Source of the DNA: Mesorhizobium opportunistum WSM2075
GTDB taxonomy: Bacteria > Pseudomonadota > Alphaproteobacteria > Rhizobiales > Rhizobiaceae
NCBI RefSeq assembly: GCF_000176035.2
Contig: NC_015675.1
Location: 4,468,001 to 4,532,000, forward strand
Direction of reading: 5' to 3'
DNA: 64,000 nucleotides
In this document: positions 25,758 to 36,577 of the stretch, in pieces
How positions within the stretch are numbered: the stretch's first letter is position 1
Layout: every line of letters starts with the position of its first letter
Position numbers and translations under genes: made by a program
The notes under the pieces: generated by a model
The model's input: the letters and a program-made list of their open reading frames with translations, nothing else
Database searches by the model: none
What the model was told of the DNA's origin: nothing

Positions 25758-27749
25758 ATGGCGATAAGTCGGCTAAACGGCGCGCAGCCCTCTGTTCCTA
25801 GATTGAGGGACATCGACACCGCGGCCACGGCTCACCCGCGCACTGCTTTGCCCACCGTAGCGACCGTCGTGACAGTGGTCGCCGCGTTGTATTTCGGCCG
25901 CGAGGTATTCCTGCCGATCGCGATCGCGCTGCTGCTGACTTTCGCGCTTGCGCCGGTGGTTTCGGCGCTCAAACGGATTGGCATTCCCCGCCTTGCCGCC
26001 GTCATCTCCAGCGTGCTTGGTACCTTCGCAGCGCTCGCCTTCTTCTCCTTCATTGTCGTTACGCAAGTCGGGGAACTGGCGCAGAATGTTTCGCTTTACC
26101 AAACAAATATCCTGGCCAAGGTCAGGTCGCTCAAGGAAACCGGCGTCGGCGGCGGCATCATCGCCAGATTGACCGGGGTGATCGAGCGCGTCGGCCAGGA
26201 GATCAACAAGCAGGAGCCGGCCCAGCCAGCAGCCAGCCAGCCTCAACGCGAGCCGGTTCCCGTTGAGATCGTGTCACATGAAAGGCCGCTCGAGATCCTG
26301 CAAAATTTGATCGCCCCGCTTGTCAGTCCGCTGGCGTCGGCGGGGCTCATCATCGTCGTCGTCATTTTCATGCTGCTTGAGCGCGAGGATCTTCGCGATC
26401 GCTTCATACGGTTGGTCGGCTACGGCGATCTTCACAGAACCACCGAAGCGCTTCAGGACGCCGGCAAACGGCTCGGCCGCTATCTGCTCATGCAACTGGT
26501 CGTGAACATCTTGTATGCCGTCCCCATCTCGATCGGGCTGTGGATCCTTGGGATCCCCAATGCGCTGTTATGGGGTTTGCTCGCATTGGCGCTGCGCTTC
26601 GTTCCCTATATCGGTCCTGTCATCGGTGCACTGCTGCCCTTGTTCCTTGCCCTGGCCGTGGCGCCCGGGTGGTCGCTCCTACTGTGGACAGCCGCGCTGT
26701 TCGTGATCATGGAAGTCATCACCGGCAATGTCATCGAACCTTGGCTCTACGGATCGCGCACAGGGCTTTCTCCCTTGGCCGTCATCGTGGCAGCGATTTT
26801 CTGGACCTGGCTCTGGGGACCTCTCGGTCTGGTCTTGTCTACTCCGCTCACGGTCTGCCTTGTCGTGCTGGGCAGGCATGTGACGCAGTTCGAGTTCCTC
26901 GACGTCCTGTTCGGTAACGAACCGGTGCTCGAGCCGCATGCCCGGCTGTATCAGCGCCTGCTGGCCGGCGATCCAGAAGAAGCCACGGACCACGCCGAGG
27001 AAATTCTCGAGGAACAATATCTGGTCGAGTTCTACGGCAAGGTCGCGGTTCCCGCCCTTCTGCTGGGCGAACAGGATCGGGTCAGGGGCGTGATGGATGA
27101 TCACCAGCTGCGGCAGCTGGCTGCCAGCGCCCAGACCTTGGTAGCCAATCTTGACGACAGCGCTCACGAGGAAGCGGAGGAGGACGATCTCGCCCCGGGC
27201 GAGGCGTCCGGCTCGGAAAAGGAGAAGGCAATCGACGCGGAAGCCGGACAGGACGTAGAGCTCCCAGACGGCACAGGCCTGACCGTGCTTTGCGCCGGCG
27301 GGCGCGGCGAACTCGACGACGCGGCCGCCGCGATGCTGGCGCAGATCTTGCTGATCCAAGGCGCGGCGACGTCGAAGGCCAGTTTCGTAGATCTGCATCC
27401 GGCGGGCATTCGCCGGCTGGAGCTGGGAGGGCTCAACGCTGTCGTGATCGGGTTCCTGAACCGCAACTCCGTCAAACATGCACGTTTTATGGTGCGCCGC
27501 ATAAAACGTATCAATCCAGCGATACGGGTGGGCGTGGTGTTCTGGGGAGGAAACGGCGAAGATCACGGCGAGACAGCCGGTAAAACGGGCAATGACATCA
27601 ATGCCGATTTCATCGCGCTCGACATGGTCGCCGCGGTGACCGGAGCGCTATCGAGGGATCCTGCGGTGGCGCTGAAGGCCGTTGCCAAGCGGCGTGCTCG
27701 TCGCAGGCCGCCGGCACGCAAAAAAGACGCCCTAGTGCCGGCCAAATGA
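25758..27749 (+). CDS. AI-2E family (PerM/UPF0118) transporter with a long C-terminal cytosolic extension
   Basis: A 663-residue protein from ATG 25758, preceded by AGGAGA. The first ~385 residues are a typical AI-2E/PerM permease: an N-terminal helix pair, a long soluble segment around residues 140-190, then clustered helices with LLALALRFVPYIGPVIGALLP, VIEPWLYGSRTGLSPLAVIVAA and WTWLWGPLGLVLSTPLTVCLVV. The remaining ~275 residues are soluble, with an acidic linker (DDSAHEEAEEDDLAPGEASG) and a folded-looking tail with a GxGE-like GGRGELDDAAAAMLAQILL region. The tail ends in a basic segment. Family members export varied small molecules or ions; the tail is uncommon and may be regulatory. Confidence 0.85.
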   Translation: MAISRLNGAQPSVPRLRDIDTAATAHPRTALPTVATVVTVVAALYFGREVFLPIAIALLLTFALAPVVSALKRIGIPRLAAVISSVLGTFAALAFFSFIVVTQVGELAQNVSLYQTNILAKVRSLKETGVGGGIIARLTGVIERVGQEINKQEPAQPAASQPQREPVPVEIVSHERPLEILQNLIAPLVSPLASAGLIIVVVIFMLLEREDLRDRFIRLVGYGDLHRTTEALQDAGKRLGRYLLMQLVVNILYAVPISIGLWILGIPNALLWGLLALALRFVPYIGPVIGALLPLFLALAVAPGWSLLLWTAALFVIMEVITGNVIEPWLYGSRTGLSPLAVIVAAIFWTWLWGPLGLVLSTPLTVCLVVLGRHVTQFEFLDVLFGNEPVLEPHARLYQRLLAGDPEEATDHAEEILEEQYLVEFYGKVAVPALLLGEQDRVRGVMDDHQLRQLAASAQTLVANLDDSAHEEAEEDDLAPGEASGSEKEKAIDAEAGQDVELPDGTGLTVLCAGGRGELDDAAAAMLAQILLIQGAATSKASFVDLHPAGIRRLELGGLNAVVIGFLNRNSVKHARFMVRRIKRINPAIRVGVVFWGGNGEDHGETAGKTGNDINADFIALDMVAAVTGALSRDPAVALKAVAKRRARRRPPARKKDALVPAK

Positions 27750-27827
27750 GCTGGAGGAGGGCGCTCCGGCCTGTCGGATTCAGGAAAATGGGCTTCGGTG
27801 ACCGTGCCTTGGGAGGGTGCAGGTCGT

Positions 27828-28238
27828 TCAAGGCATCGTTCCGGCTTGATGGGCCGTCATGGCGGCCATGTTCTCGTTCAGGTGGGCCATGATCCAAACC
27901 GATCCCAGGACCACCAGCGCAACGATCAGCACGCCGAAGGCCAGGGCGAGAATGTTGTTGGTGTTGTCCGGCCCGGTGGTCAGGTGCAGAAAGAAGACGA
28001 GATGCACACCCATTTGAGCGACCGCGAGCACCACCAGGGCCGAGATCACCGCCGGCTGGTAAATCAGGTCGGTTTGAGCCGCCAGGAATGACGCGATCGT
28101 GAGCAGGATGGCCAGGCCGTAGCCGATCACATAGCCCAACAGCCCTCCAGCCACTTCGTGCTCGGTTATGCGTTCCTCGCCCGGTGCGGAATCGCGGCGA
28201 TCCTGCATCTCGCCGGGCCCGCTCTCGATGTCGGTCAT
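27828..28238 (-). CDS. cyoD: cytochrome o ubiquinol oxidase subunit IV
   Basis: A 136-residue protein with three transmembrane helices (LLGYVIGYGLAILLTIASFL; VISALVVLAVAQMGVHLVFFLHL; ILALAFGVLIVALVVLGSVWIM). The central VAQMGVHLVFFLHL is the conserved CyoD helix. ATG 28238 overlaps the cyoC stop by ATGA; the longer upstream frame is a shadow. Last gene of cyoABCD. Confidence 0.92.
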   Translation of the reverse strand: MTDIESGPGEMQDRRDSAPGEERITEHEVAGGLLGYVIGYGLAILLTIASFLAAQTDLIYQPAVISALVVLAVAQMGVHLVFFLHLTTGPDNTNNILALAFGVLIVALVVLGSVWIMAHLNENMAAMTAHQAGTMP

Positions 28239-28921
28239 GGCGATGCTCCCAACAGATAGACCAGGGTGAAGATGGCGACCCAGATGATGTCGAGTGCGTG
28301 CCAGAAAAGCCCGAAGCAGTGGAGCCGCCGCAAAATGTCCGACCGAAAACCCTTGACCCACAGCTGCGCCATCATCGTGCCCAGCCAGAGCAGGCCGAGC
28401 CCGACATGGGTGCCGTGGCAGCCAACGAGGGCAAAGAAGGCTGATAGAAATGCGCTGCGCGAAGGCCCCGCCTGCTCGCCGATCATCGCCGCGAATTCCT
28501 GCACCTCTAGAAACAGGAAGGCTGCCCCGAGCAATCCGGTGACGAGCAGCCAAGCCTGCGTGGCAGCCATCGATCTGCGATCGGTCGCGAGCGTTGCCAG
28601 GCCACCGGTGAAGCTCGACGTGAGCAGAAGGCCCGTCTGCACCGCAACGCGGGTGGGCTCGAACAATTCCTTGCCGGTCGGTCCGCCGGCGGTCGCCTTG
28701 GCAAGCACGGCATACGCCGCGAAGAAGGCCGAGAATATGATGATGTCAGACAGCAGAAAGATCCAGAAGCCATATGCCACGGTGACGAATTTCGACGCCG
28801 GGCCGCCTTCTCCGTGGCCGGTCGCGGAGCGCACGCCGTACCGGCCGCCGTGAACAAGCCGATAGGGGTCTCGTGTCTGGGTGCCCGCGCCGAAGTCGCC
28901 GGGTAAAGCGTGATCGCTCAT
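28235..28921 (-). CDS. cyoC: cytochrome o ubiquinol oxidase subunit III
   Basis: A 228-residue five-helix subunit III of the bo3 quinol oxidase. Characteristic segments are [25 protein letters not shown] sequence near residue 50, [21 protein letters not shown], and [14 protein letters not shown]. Starts by ATGA overlap with the cyoB stop. It has no metal centres and supports assembly and proton uptake of the complex. Confidence 0.93.
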   Translation of the reverse strand: MSDHALPGDFGAGTQTRDPYRLVHGGRYGVRSATGHGEGGPASKFVTVAYGFWIFLLSDIIIFSAFFAAYAVLAKATAGGPTGKELFEPTRVAVQTGLLLTSSFTGGLATLATDRRSMAATQAWLLVTGLLGAAFLFLEVQEFAAMIGEQAGPSRSAFLSAFFALVGCHGTHVGLGLLWLGTMMAQLWVKGFRSDILRRLHCFGLFWHALDIIWVAIFTLVYLLGASP

Positions 28922-30927
28922 GTCGGGCGCTCCCTTCTGCGCAACCAGGCAAACTGCGCGGCCTTGCGGCCCTCGTCGATGCGCGCGACCTCTTCGGCGG
29001 GAATCTCATAATCCCCATGATCGCGCCAGGCGAAGACGACGAAGGTTGCGTAGGCGCCGATGAAGCCGACGATTGCCAGCCACCATATGTGCCAGATCAG
29101 CGCGAAGCCGATCAGCGTGCTGAAGAAGGCGGTGACGAAGCCTGTCGGGCTGTTGCGCGGCATCTCGATAGGCTCGTATGCTTCCTCCGCATCGGGCCTC
29201 TTCTCCTCCCTTGCTTGTTGCTTGATGCCCCAGTAGGGCTCTTCATCCTCGACGTAAGGCAGCCGCGCGTAGTTGAAGATGGGGGGAGGGGAGGATGTCG
29301 ACCATTCCAGTGAACGCCCGTCCCATGGATCGCCTGTCTCGTCGCGAAGTTTATCGCGATGTCGGATCGAAACGGCCAGTTGCATGATCTGCAGTGCGGC
29401 GCCGGCGATCATCACCAGCACGCCGAACGCGGCCACCACCAGCCATGGCGCCCACAGATCCATATCGATATGTTGCAGGCGCCGCGTCATGCCGAGCAGA
29501 CCGACGATATAGAGCGGCACGAAGACCAGCATGTAGCCGGCCAAGGTGACCCAGAATGCGGCCTTGCCCCAGCCTTCGTGCAAGCGGAAGCCGAACGCCT
29601 TGGGAAACCAGTAGGTGAAGCCGGCGAACGCGCCGAACAGCACGCCCGAAATGATGACATTGTGGAAATGCGCCACGAGGAAAAGGGAATTGTGCAGCAC
29701 GAAATCGGCCGGTGGGACGGCAAGCAGAACGCCAGTCATGCCGCCGACGGTGAAGGTGGTCACGAAGGCCAGCGCCCAAAGCATCGGCGTGTCGAAGCGG
29801 ATACGCCCGCCATACATGGTGAAGAGCCAGTTGTAGATCTTCACCCCGGTGCCGACGGCGATGACCGACGTGGCAATGCCGAAGGCGGCGTTGACGTCTG
29901 CTCCGGCGCCCATGGTGAAGAAGTGATGCAGCCAGACCATGAACGAGACGATGCAGATGAACATCGTGGCCGCGACCATCGAACGGTATCCGAACAGCGG
30001 CTTTGACGAGAATGTCGAGAAGACCTCGGAGAAGATGCCGAAGGCGGGAAGCACCAGAATGTAGACCTCGGGATGGCCCCAGGCCCAGATCAGGTTGACG
30101 AACATCATCTGATTTCCGCCGGCTTCGTTGGTGAAGAAATGGAAGCCGAGATAGCGGTCCAGCGTCAGCATCGCCAGCGTGGCGGTGAGGATCGGGAAGG
30201 CGGCGACGATGAGCAGGTTGGACGCGAGCGAGGTCCAGCAGAACATCGGCATTCGCAGGTAGCCCATACCAGGCGCACGCATCTTGAGGATGGTCGTCAC
30301 CAGGTTGACGCCGGTAAGCAGCGTGCCGACGCCGGAGATCTGGATCGACCAAAGATAGTAATCGACACCGACGCCCGGCGAGTAGGTTGTCTCCGACAAG
30401 GGGGCATAGGGCAGCCAGCCGGTGCGCGCGAACTCACCGATGACAAGCGAGATGTTGACCAGCAGGGCTCCGGAAGCCGTCAGCCAGAAGCTGACGGAGT
30501 TGAGCGTCGGAAAGGCTACATCGCGTATGCCAAGCTGCAGCGGTACGGCGAAATTCATCAGGCCGATCATGAAAGGCATCGCCGCGAAGAAGATCATGAT
30601 CGTGCCGTGCGCGGAGAAGATCTGGTCGTAATGCTCCGGCGGCAGGTAGCCCGGCCCGTGGATCGCCAGCACCTGTTGCGTGCGCATCATGATGGCATCG
30701 ATGAAGCCACGCAGAAGCATGAGCATCGCCAGCACAATGTACATCACGCCGATGCGCTTGTGGTCGACCGAGCTTATCCACTCGTTCCACAGATAGGGCC
30801 AGTAGCCCTTCACCGTTATCCAGCCAAGCACGGCGGCCGCTGCCAGAAAGACGCCGAGAGCCGCGACGAGCGGGATGGGTTGATCGAAGGGAATGGCCGA
30901 CCAGTCGAGCTTGCCCAGCATCGTCAT
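28918..30927 (-). CDS. cyoB: cytochrome o ubiquinol oxidase subunit I
   Basis: A 669-residue catalytic subunit with ~15 helices. Ligand motifs: [13 protein letters not shown] (low-spin haem His), [15 protein letters not shown] (CuB His and cross-linked Tyr), HHFFTMG (CuB His pair) and LVAHFHNVI (haem His). The [16 protein letters not shown] segment near the C-terminus is typical of CyoB. It oxidises ubiquinol and reduces oxygen while pumping protons. ATGA overlaps with cyoA and cyoC. Confidence 0.95.
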   Translation of the reverse strand: MTMLGKLDWSAIPFDQPIPLVAALGVFLAAAAVLGWITVKGYWPYLWNEWISSVDHKRIGVMYIVLAMLMLLRGFIDAIMMRTQQVLAIHGPGYLPPEHYDQIFSAHGTIMIFFAAMPFMIGLMNFAVPLQLGIRDVAFPTLNSVSFWLTASGALLVNISLVIGEFARTGWLPYAPLSETTYSPGVGVDYYLWSIQISGVGTLLTGVNLVTTILKMRAPGMGYLRMPMFCWTSLASNLLIVAAFPILTATLAMLTLDRYLGFHFFTNEAGGNQMMFVNLIWAWGHPEVYILVLPAFGIFSEVFSTFSSKPLFGYRSMVAATMFICIVSFMVWLHHFFTMGAGADVNAAFGIATSVIAVGTGVKIYNWLFTMYGGRIRFDTPMLWALAFVTTFTVGGMTGVLLAVPPADFVLHNSLFLVAHFHNVIISGVLFGAFAGFTYWFPKAFGFRLHEGWGKAAFWVTLAGYMLVFVPLYIVGLLGMTRRLQHIDMDLWAPWLVVAAFGVLVMIAGAALQIMQLAVSIRHRDKLRDETGDPWDGRSLEWSTSSPPPIFNYARLPYVEDEEPYWGIKQQAREEKRPDAEEAYEPIEMPRNSPTGFVTAFFSTLIGFALIWHIWWLAIVGFIGAYATFVVFAWRDHGDYEIPAEEVARIDEGRKAAQFAWLRRRERPT

Positions 30928-31946
30928 TGCGCCCCTTCTGCCTGTGGATGATGCCCGGTCGCCGCCGCCGCCGCGGGCAATGCCTTTGGGCTCACCTGTG
31001 GCTCGCCGCCGGCTGCACTTTCAGCGGGCCCCGGACCCGGGGGCAATGTCTGCTGAGCGACGGCATCGAACAGCCCGGGCTGAACATGGCCGAACGTGGA
31101 CGGCGCCACGTTGGTGCTTTGCCGGGCGAGCTCGCGATAGGCATTGGCGTTGAGCACGCCGCCGCCGCCGCGCAGCGACGACGCCCAGCGGGCGAAGGCA
31201 TCGGCTGACACTGCGCTCACGCTGAAATTCATGTCCGAGAAGCCGTCGCCGCTGAAGTGCGCCGACTGGCCGTAAAAGCTGCCCTCGCGGTCGGCCTGCA
31301 GATGCAACTCGGTCTGCATGCCGTTCATGACGTAAACCATGCTGCCAAGCTGGGGCACGAAGAACGTGTTCATCACGCTGGCCGAGGTCAGCTTGAAATG
31401 CACTGGAACGCCGGCGGGGATGACCAATTGATTGACCGCGCCCACGCCCTGCTCGGGATAGAGGAATAGCCATTTCCAGTCGAGCGCCACCACCTGGATG
31501 TCAAGCGGCGGCTGCGCGGAAGGGATCGGCTTGCGCGGATCGAGCTGGTACGATCCGTAATAGATCAGCCCGCCAAGGAAAAAGATGGTGAGCGTCGGGA
31601 TCGACCAGACGATCAACTCGATGCGCCCCGAATAGGTGAACTCCGGGTCATAGCGCGCGTTGCTGTTCGAGGCGCGGAATTTCCATGCGAAGGCCAGGAG
31701 CGCAACAAGCGTCGGGACAACGATCACCAGCATCACCGCCAGTGAGTTCAAGAGGATCGTGCGGTTGCCCGAGCCAATGGGTCCTTGCGGGTCGAGCACA
31801 CCTCCCGCGCAGCCGGGGAAGAATGCGATTGCCGGGACCCAGAACAGTTGCCGCCCCGGCTTGGGGCTGGATGGCAACAACACTGGCTCGCCCAGCAATC
31901 CTGGAGAGGACGCGTCCTTGGGGCGCGCGTTCTTCGCGCTTTCCAT
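30924..31946 (-). CDS. cyoA: cytochrome o ubiquinol oxidase subunit II
   Basis: A 340-residue subunit II. An N-terminal ~40-residue hydrophilic extension precedes the signal-like segment ending in FFPGCAGG (lipobox). Two transmembrane helices follow, then a cupredoxin domain with [18 protein letters not shown] and [21 protein letters not shown]. It lacks the CuA cysteines, as expected for a quinol oxidase. The C-terminus is Pro/Ala-rich ([13 protein letters not shown]) and longer than in E. coli CyoA. First gene of the operon. Confidence 0.92.
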   Translation of the reverse strand: MESAKNARPKDASSPGLLGEPVLLPSSPKPGRQLFWVPAIAFFPGCAGGVLDPQGPIGSGNRTILLNSLAVMLVIVVPTLVALLAFAWKFRASNSNARYDPEFTYSGRIELIVWSIPTLTIFFLGGLIYYGSYQLDPRKPIPSAQPPLDIQVVALDWKWLFLYPEQGVGAVNQLVIPAGVPVHFKLTSASVMNTFFVPQLGSMVYVMNGMQTELHLQADREGSFYGQSAHFSGDGFSDMNFSVSAVSADAFARWASSLRGGGGVLNANAYRELARQSTNVAPSTFGHVQPGLFDAVAQQTLPPGPGPAESAAGGEPQVSPKALPAAAAATGHHPQAEGAQ

Positions 31947-32809
31947 CTGACCTCTTCCCGTGATGCAACTTCAAGGCACGGCCGGACGCCGCCCTCCGCC
32001 GGACGCCCTAACCGGCGCCTCCCGAGTTTGTTCCGCCGGTCCATGCCATTGGTGATCATGCCCGGCTTCGGCGCAAAAGTGGAGGTCAAGACCGGGTGGC
32101 GAAGACCGCTGGGGCCTTATTGTCGTTTCCTCGGCGAGACGCCCGCCGCACCGCTAACCCGTTTTCCCCGCCGGATAGACACCCTCCAAAACATCATTGA
32201 AATGGCGGCTGACGGCCTTGTTGCACTCGCACGCGAGCGAGCGCAGTCCTTCTGGATTGCGCACCGCAAGCCGAGATCGCCTGGTTTCGATACCGACAGC
32301 ATCTTCCGTGCAAGCCGGATGCCGGCCCTTCGGTCCCAAAACGAGACACATCTAAGGCCAGTGTTGCCCCGGGTTACAGCGCAATACCTGGTTTTAGTCT
32401 ACAAGATCTTTGCGTAGGGGTTTCCTGGGCACGGTGGACCGTCTGGGAACTAGGGGCAGATATGAGGAAGGTAGCCCGTCGATTTCGGTCGACGGGTTTT
32501 CTTTTGGAACATCGACCAGGGAATGCCGGTTCGCGTGTGCGGCTTCCTGCTTTCCCTCCCAACACGCCGCAATCAGAGTGTCCGGTGCTCCGAGACAGGC
32601 CTGCTCGACCCCGGGCGGCGGGCCATATCGGTGGAGTTGACCGTTGGCGGGTAAAGCCGCCGCCCGTTTCCTGCCTGGCTCAATTAAATGGCTGAATTTC
32701 AAACCGACCCATTACCAACCGGCGCATTGACGCGCGACCCTTTCGCTGCAAGGATATATTAACGATTTGTTTACCAGGCGCCAGTCACCGCTGGGAACTT
32801 GGGGGGATT
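31947..32809. other. 863-nt intergenic region
   Basis: Holds the divergent upstream regions of cyoA (-) and the methyltransferase (+), plus the terminator listed separately. Open frames of 60-210 codons are present but lack family features. No promoter could be assigned confidently. GC-rich inverted arms around 32612-32661 could form a long hairpin. Confidence 0.5.
32475..32504 (+). terminator. intrinsic terminator, possibly ending a small RNA
   Basis: An 8-bp perfect stem (CCCGTCGA ... TCGACGGG) with loop TTTCGG is followed directly by TTTTCTTTT. This is a strong rho-independent terminator for + strand transcription. No protein gene ends on the + strand within the preceding ~500 nt, so it may end a small RNA from about 32380-32500. 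Confidence 0.7.
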
Positions 32810-33679
32810 TTGGAACCGTTTCTGGGTACGAACCGCCTCAATTGGGATGATCGGGCCGAACTGCATTCGACCGACACAACAGGCAGCTATCACATCGAAA
32901 ATGTGCTGGCAGGCGGATCCAATCTTTATGAACTGGAGACGGAGGAGGTCGGTGATATTGTCGGCAAAGACATCGTCCATTTGCAATGTCATATTGGGCT
33001 CGACACGATCAGCTTGAAGAATCTCGGCGCGGGCAGCGTGACCGGTCTCGACTTTTCACCGACGGCGATCGCCGCTGCGCGGGATTTCGCTGCGAAGGCA
33101 GGCACTGAGGTGCGCTTCGTCGAGGCGCCACTGTTCGAGGCAGTTGAAGCACTCGGCCGGACCTTCGACGTCGTTTATGTTACCTGGGGCTCGGTAAACT
33201 GGCTGGACGACGTGTTCCGCTGGGCGCGGGTTGTTGCTGATCTCCTGCGACCCGGCGGCAGGCTCTATATGGCCGAGGGCCATCCGTTGATGTTTCAATG
33301 TGATCGCAAGGCCGCGGCGCTGGAGTTTAAGCACGATTGGCGAACGCCTACAGCTCTGCCGCTCACATGGAACGAGGAACGGACCTATACTGGCGACGAC
33401 CGCATTTTGAAGCATTCTCGCTATTATGAGTGGATTCATCCGATCAGCGACGTGGTGAACGCGCTGATTTCAGCTGGGATGACGCTCGATTTTCTGAATG
33501 AGCATGACACGGTTTCTTGGCAGCACTTTTCATTCGCGGTGAGAGCCGGCAAGGATATGTACGGCTTACCCAACAACTCTCCCAAGATCCCAATGGCCTA
33601 CTCCATTGGCGCGACTAAGCGAAGCGTCGGCAAGATACCATACCTTGTTGCTCCCAAAACGATTGCGGACCACTGTTAA
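32810..33679 (+). CDS. class I SAM-dependent methyltransferase
   Basis: A 289-residue protein starting at TTG 32810 behind GGGGGG. A Rossmann methyltransferase core is visible: motif I HLQCHIGLDTISLKNLGAGSVTGLDFS, the acidic LDFS end of strand 2, motif post-II RTFDVVYVTWGSVNWL and motif III LLRPGGRLYMAE. The N-terminal DWDDRAELH-like start and C-terminal Trp-rich segment (DTVSWQHFSFAV) match uncharacterised bacterial methyltransferases. The HLQCHIG form of motif I is typical of that subgroup. Substrate unknown. Confidence 0.85.
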   Translation: MEPFLGTNRLNWDDRAELHSTDTTGSYHIENVLAGGSNLYELETEEVGDIVGKDIVHLQCHIGLDTISLKNLGAGSVTGLDFSPTAIAAARDFAAKAGTEVRFVEAPLFEAVEALGRTFDVVYVTWGSVNWLDDVFRWARVVADLLRPGGRLYMAEGHPLMFQCDRKAAALEFKHDWRTPTALPLTWNEERTYTGDDRILKHSRYYEWIHPISDVVNALISAGMTLDFLNEHDTVSWQHFSFAVRAGKDMYGLPNNSPKIPMAYSIGATKRSVGKIPYLVAPKTIADHC

Positions 33680-33922
33680 TCCAGTTTTGCACTGTCATCC
33701 CCTGGGCACGATCACCCGGACCCGGGGATCATCCCCGCCGACACGTTGCCTCATTGAGTGGCCGCTGGGTCCAATCGCCTCCGGCGACGTGCCAGAACGA
33801 CCTCCGCGGTCGGACAGTGCAAAGTTTTCAGAACTGTGAAGTTCAAAATTAATTAATGAAAGCTAATGTTCTATCGGCGGATAGATCCGAGAATCTGAAC
33901 AACACAGGGGAGTCTCACCCTA

Positions 33923-36577
33923 TTGGCTCTTTTCGGCGCTAGGTTCGGCGGCATAAAGGATGCTGTTTTTTCCTCGGCAAACATCCCGGCCGCAATGGCG
34001 GTCTTGGTTATTGCGATTAGCGCAGCGTATGCGGACCACCAGAACAAAATCGTTTCGGACCAAACCGCTCGTGCGGATGTTCTGGTCAAGGTCAATCTGA
34101 TCCGCGCCAAGCTAGAAGGGAACATCAACGGAAACCTTCAACTCGTGCATGGACTGGTCGCGACGGTCGTGACTGAACCCTATATGGGACAGCAACGCTT
34201 CGCCTCGCTCGCGAGCAACCTGTTTGGCGGCGACTCGCAATTGAACAATATTGCTGGCGCGCCCGATCTGGTCGTTTCCTTAATGTACCCTCTGAAGGGC
34301 AACGAGAAAGCGGTGGGCCTCGATTACCGAATGGACGATCGGCAGCGCAACGCCGCGCTGCGGGCACGAGACGAGCGCAAGTTGATTCTAGCCGGTCCGG
34401 TCGACCTGAAGCAGGGCGGCCAAGGCTTCATCGGCCGTTTTCCGGTTTTCGTGCCGAGCGCGGGCAATACTGAAAGATTCTGGGGCATCATTTCCGCCGT
34501 TGTCGACGTGCAGCGCCTTTACAGGGCAAGCGGCCTGTTTGACGATGATCTCGGGATTGACGTCGCGCTCATCGGTAAAGACGCCCTCGGCCCGCGTGGA
34601 GATCAATTCTTCGGCAATATCGGCGTCCGCAAAAGCAATCCAGTGACGGCCGAAGTTCTGCTCCCCTCAGGTTCCTGGCAAATAGCGGCCATCCCCAAAA
34701 GCGGCTGGCCTTCGACACCTAGCAACGCGTGGTTCTTGCGCGCGATCATGGCCGCGGCCGGGGCGCTGGTTGTGATCCCATTCTTGGTCACCAGTCGTCT
34801 GATTGGCGAGAGGCAGCGCAATTATGCGGAACTGCGTCGATTGTCGAGACGCCTCGAACTCGCTCTGGAGGCGTCGGCTATTGGCGTTTGGGAACACGAT
34901 CTCGCGACCAATGATCTGTCCTGGGACGACCGCGTCAACGAAATATACGGCAAACCCAGCGATGGAGGACCTCGCGGCTACTCGGATTGGGCGGGGGCAA
35001 TTCACCCCCAGGATTTAGCCGGCGCCAACGCAGATTTCGACCGTGCCGTGGCCAGCCGCGGAACATATTCGTCGGAGTACCGGATTATTCGTTCGGACGG
35101 CGAGATTCGTCATGTCCGAGCCAAGGCGACGATATACCAGGCTCCAAACGAGACGGCCAAAATGATTGGTGCGGAATGGGATGTAACAGCCGACGTTTTG
35201 CTGAATACCGATCTGGTTCGCGCAAAACAGCTGTCTGAGTCGAAAAATGCGGAACTCGGGGCAGCCAAGGCGCGCATAGAGCATATTGCGCTTCACGATT
35301 CGCTGACCGGTCTGCCCAACCGTCGTTACCTCGACCAGATGTTGGAGGAGTACACAGCAAATGCAAAGCGTGATGGGTGCTATGCGGCCCTGCTTCACAT
35401 CGACTTGGACCGGTTCAAGCACATCAACGATACTCTTGGCCATGCCGCGGGTGACGCGATGTTGGTACACGCATCTGCCGTCCTCCGATCCAAGGTCGAG
35501 AATGGGGGATTCGTCGCTCGGATCGGAGGAGACGAATTCGTCGTCCTGTGCACGGTGAATGACGATATCAAGCAACTAGCGCTGCTGGCTGACCGCATCA
35601 TCAGTCAGATGGGCGAACCCGTCTACTACCGCGGTCACCGATGCCGTTTTGGTGTCAGCGTGGGAATTGCAGTCGACAACCGAAAAGACGCCGAAGCCAA
35701 GCACCTGCTGATGAACGCCGACATCGCGCTTTACCGAGCAAAAAGTCGTGGGCGCAATCGACACGAATTCTTCACTGAGGCGATGCAAAGCGAAATCGTC
35801 GACACAAAGCAGATTGCCGATGAGCTGCTTGGCGGCCTCGAGCGTAACGAGTTCATAGCCTTCTACCAGCCCCAATTTAGCGCAAAAACGCTCGAAATTG
35901 TCGGAGTCGAGGCCCTTGCGCGATGGAGACACCCAAAGGAGGGTATTTTAGCGCCGGATGTCTTTCTAAAGATTGCAGAAGAACTAAATGTCGTGTCGAC
36001 GATCGATCGAACCATACTGAACCAAGCGCTTTCAGATTTCCAAGGCTGGTCTGCTGCGGGTCTTCATATACCGCGCGTATCGGTCAACGTTTCGGCACGG
36101 CGGCTTCAGGACGAAGAACTCATAAAGAGCTTGAGAGAACTAAATATCAAGAAGGGAACAGTTTCGTTCGAGCTTGTTGAATCCATTTTCCTTGATGAAA
36201 ACGACGATTTGGTGACTTGGAATGTCGACCAGATCAAGCAACTGGGCATTGATATAGAGATAGATGATTTTGGCACCGGCTATGCCTCCATAGTCAGCCT
36301 GCTCAAGCTACAGCCTCGCCGACTGAAGATAGATCGGCAGCTGGTCATCCCAATTGTCGAATCGCCGCAACGAAGGCAGGTTGTCTCGTCGATCATCGAA
36401 ATTGGCAAGTCCTTGGGTATCGAGGTTATAGCGGAAGGCGTCGAGACGATGGAGCACGCACGCGTGCTCAAGGGGTTGGGGTGCGATATACTGCAGGGTT
36501 ATGCCTTTGGGCAGGCATTGGATTCCGACCGCCTGAAGGTCTTGGTTCGCTCTCGGCGTCTGCGTGCGGCCAGCTGA
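33923..36577 (+). CDS. membrane cyclic-di-GMP enzyme: CHASE-PAS-GGDEF-EAL
   Basis: An 884-residue protein from TTG 33923. Order: TM1 (17-33), periplasmic CHASE domain (~45-250) for ligand sensing, TM2 (~267-290), PAS/PAC (~305-430), GGDEF (~455-615) with intact RIGGDEFVV, and EAL (~630-875) with VEALARW and DDFGTGYAS. The inhibitory RxxD site ahead of GGDEF is not obvious. Both catalytic domains keep their signature residues, so diguanylate cyclase and phosphodiesterase activities are both possible. It is monocistronic with no local partner. Confidence 0.92.
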   Translation: MALFGARFGGIKDAVFSSANIPAAMAVLVIAISAAYADHQNKIVSDQTARADVLVKVNLIRAKLEGNINGNLQLVHGLVATVVTEPYMGQQRFASLASNLFGGDSQLNNIAGAPDLVVSLMYPLKGNEKAVGLDYRMDDRQRNAALRARDERKLILAGPVDLKQGGQGFIGRFPVFVPSAGNTERFWGIISAVVDVQRLYRASGLFDDDLGIDVALIGKDALGPRGDQFFGNIGVRKSNPVTAEVLLPSGSWQIAAIPKSGWPSTPSNAWFLRAIMAAAGALVVIPFLVTSRLIGERQRNYAELRRLSRRLELALEASAIGVWEHDLATNDLSWDDRVNEIYGKPSDGGPRGYSDWAGAIHPQDLAGANADFDRAVASRGTYSSEYRIIRSDGEIRHVRAKATIYQAPNETAKMIGAEWDVTADVLLNTDLVRAKQLSESKNAELGAAKARIEHIALHDSLTGLPNRRYLDQMLEEYTANAKRDGCYAALLHIDLDRFKHINDTLGHAAGDAMLVHASAVLRSKVENGGFVARIGGDEFVVLCTVNDDIKQLALLADRIISQMGEPVYYRGHRCRFGVSVGIAVDNRKDAEAKHLLMNADIALYRAKSRGRNRHEFFTEAMQSEIVDTKQIADELLGGLERNEFIAFYQPQFSAKTLEIVGVEALARWRHPKEGILAPDVFLKIAEELNVVSTIDRTILNQALSDFQGWSAAGLHIPRVSVNVSARRLQDEELIKSLRELNIKKGTVSFELVESIFLDENDDLVTWNVDQIKQLGIDIEIDDFGTGYASIVSLLKLQPRRLKIDRQLVIPIVESPQRRQVVSSIIEIGKSLGIEVIAEGVETMEHARVLKGLGCDILQGYAFGQALDSDRLKVLVRSRRLRAAS

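Noticed and set aside
29359..30951. + strand frames opposite cyoB
   Set aside because: Shadows; cyoB carries all haem-copper ligands.
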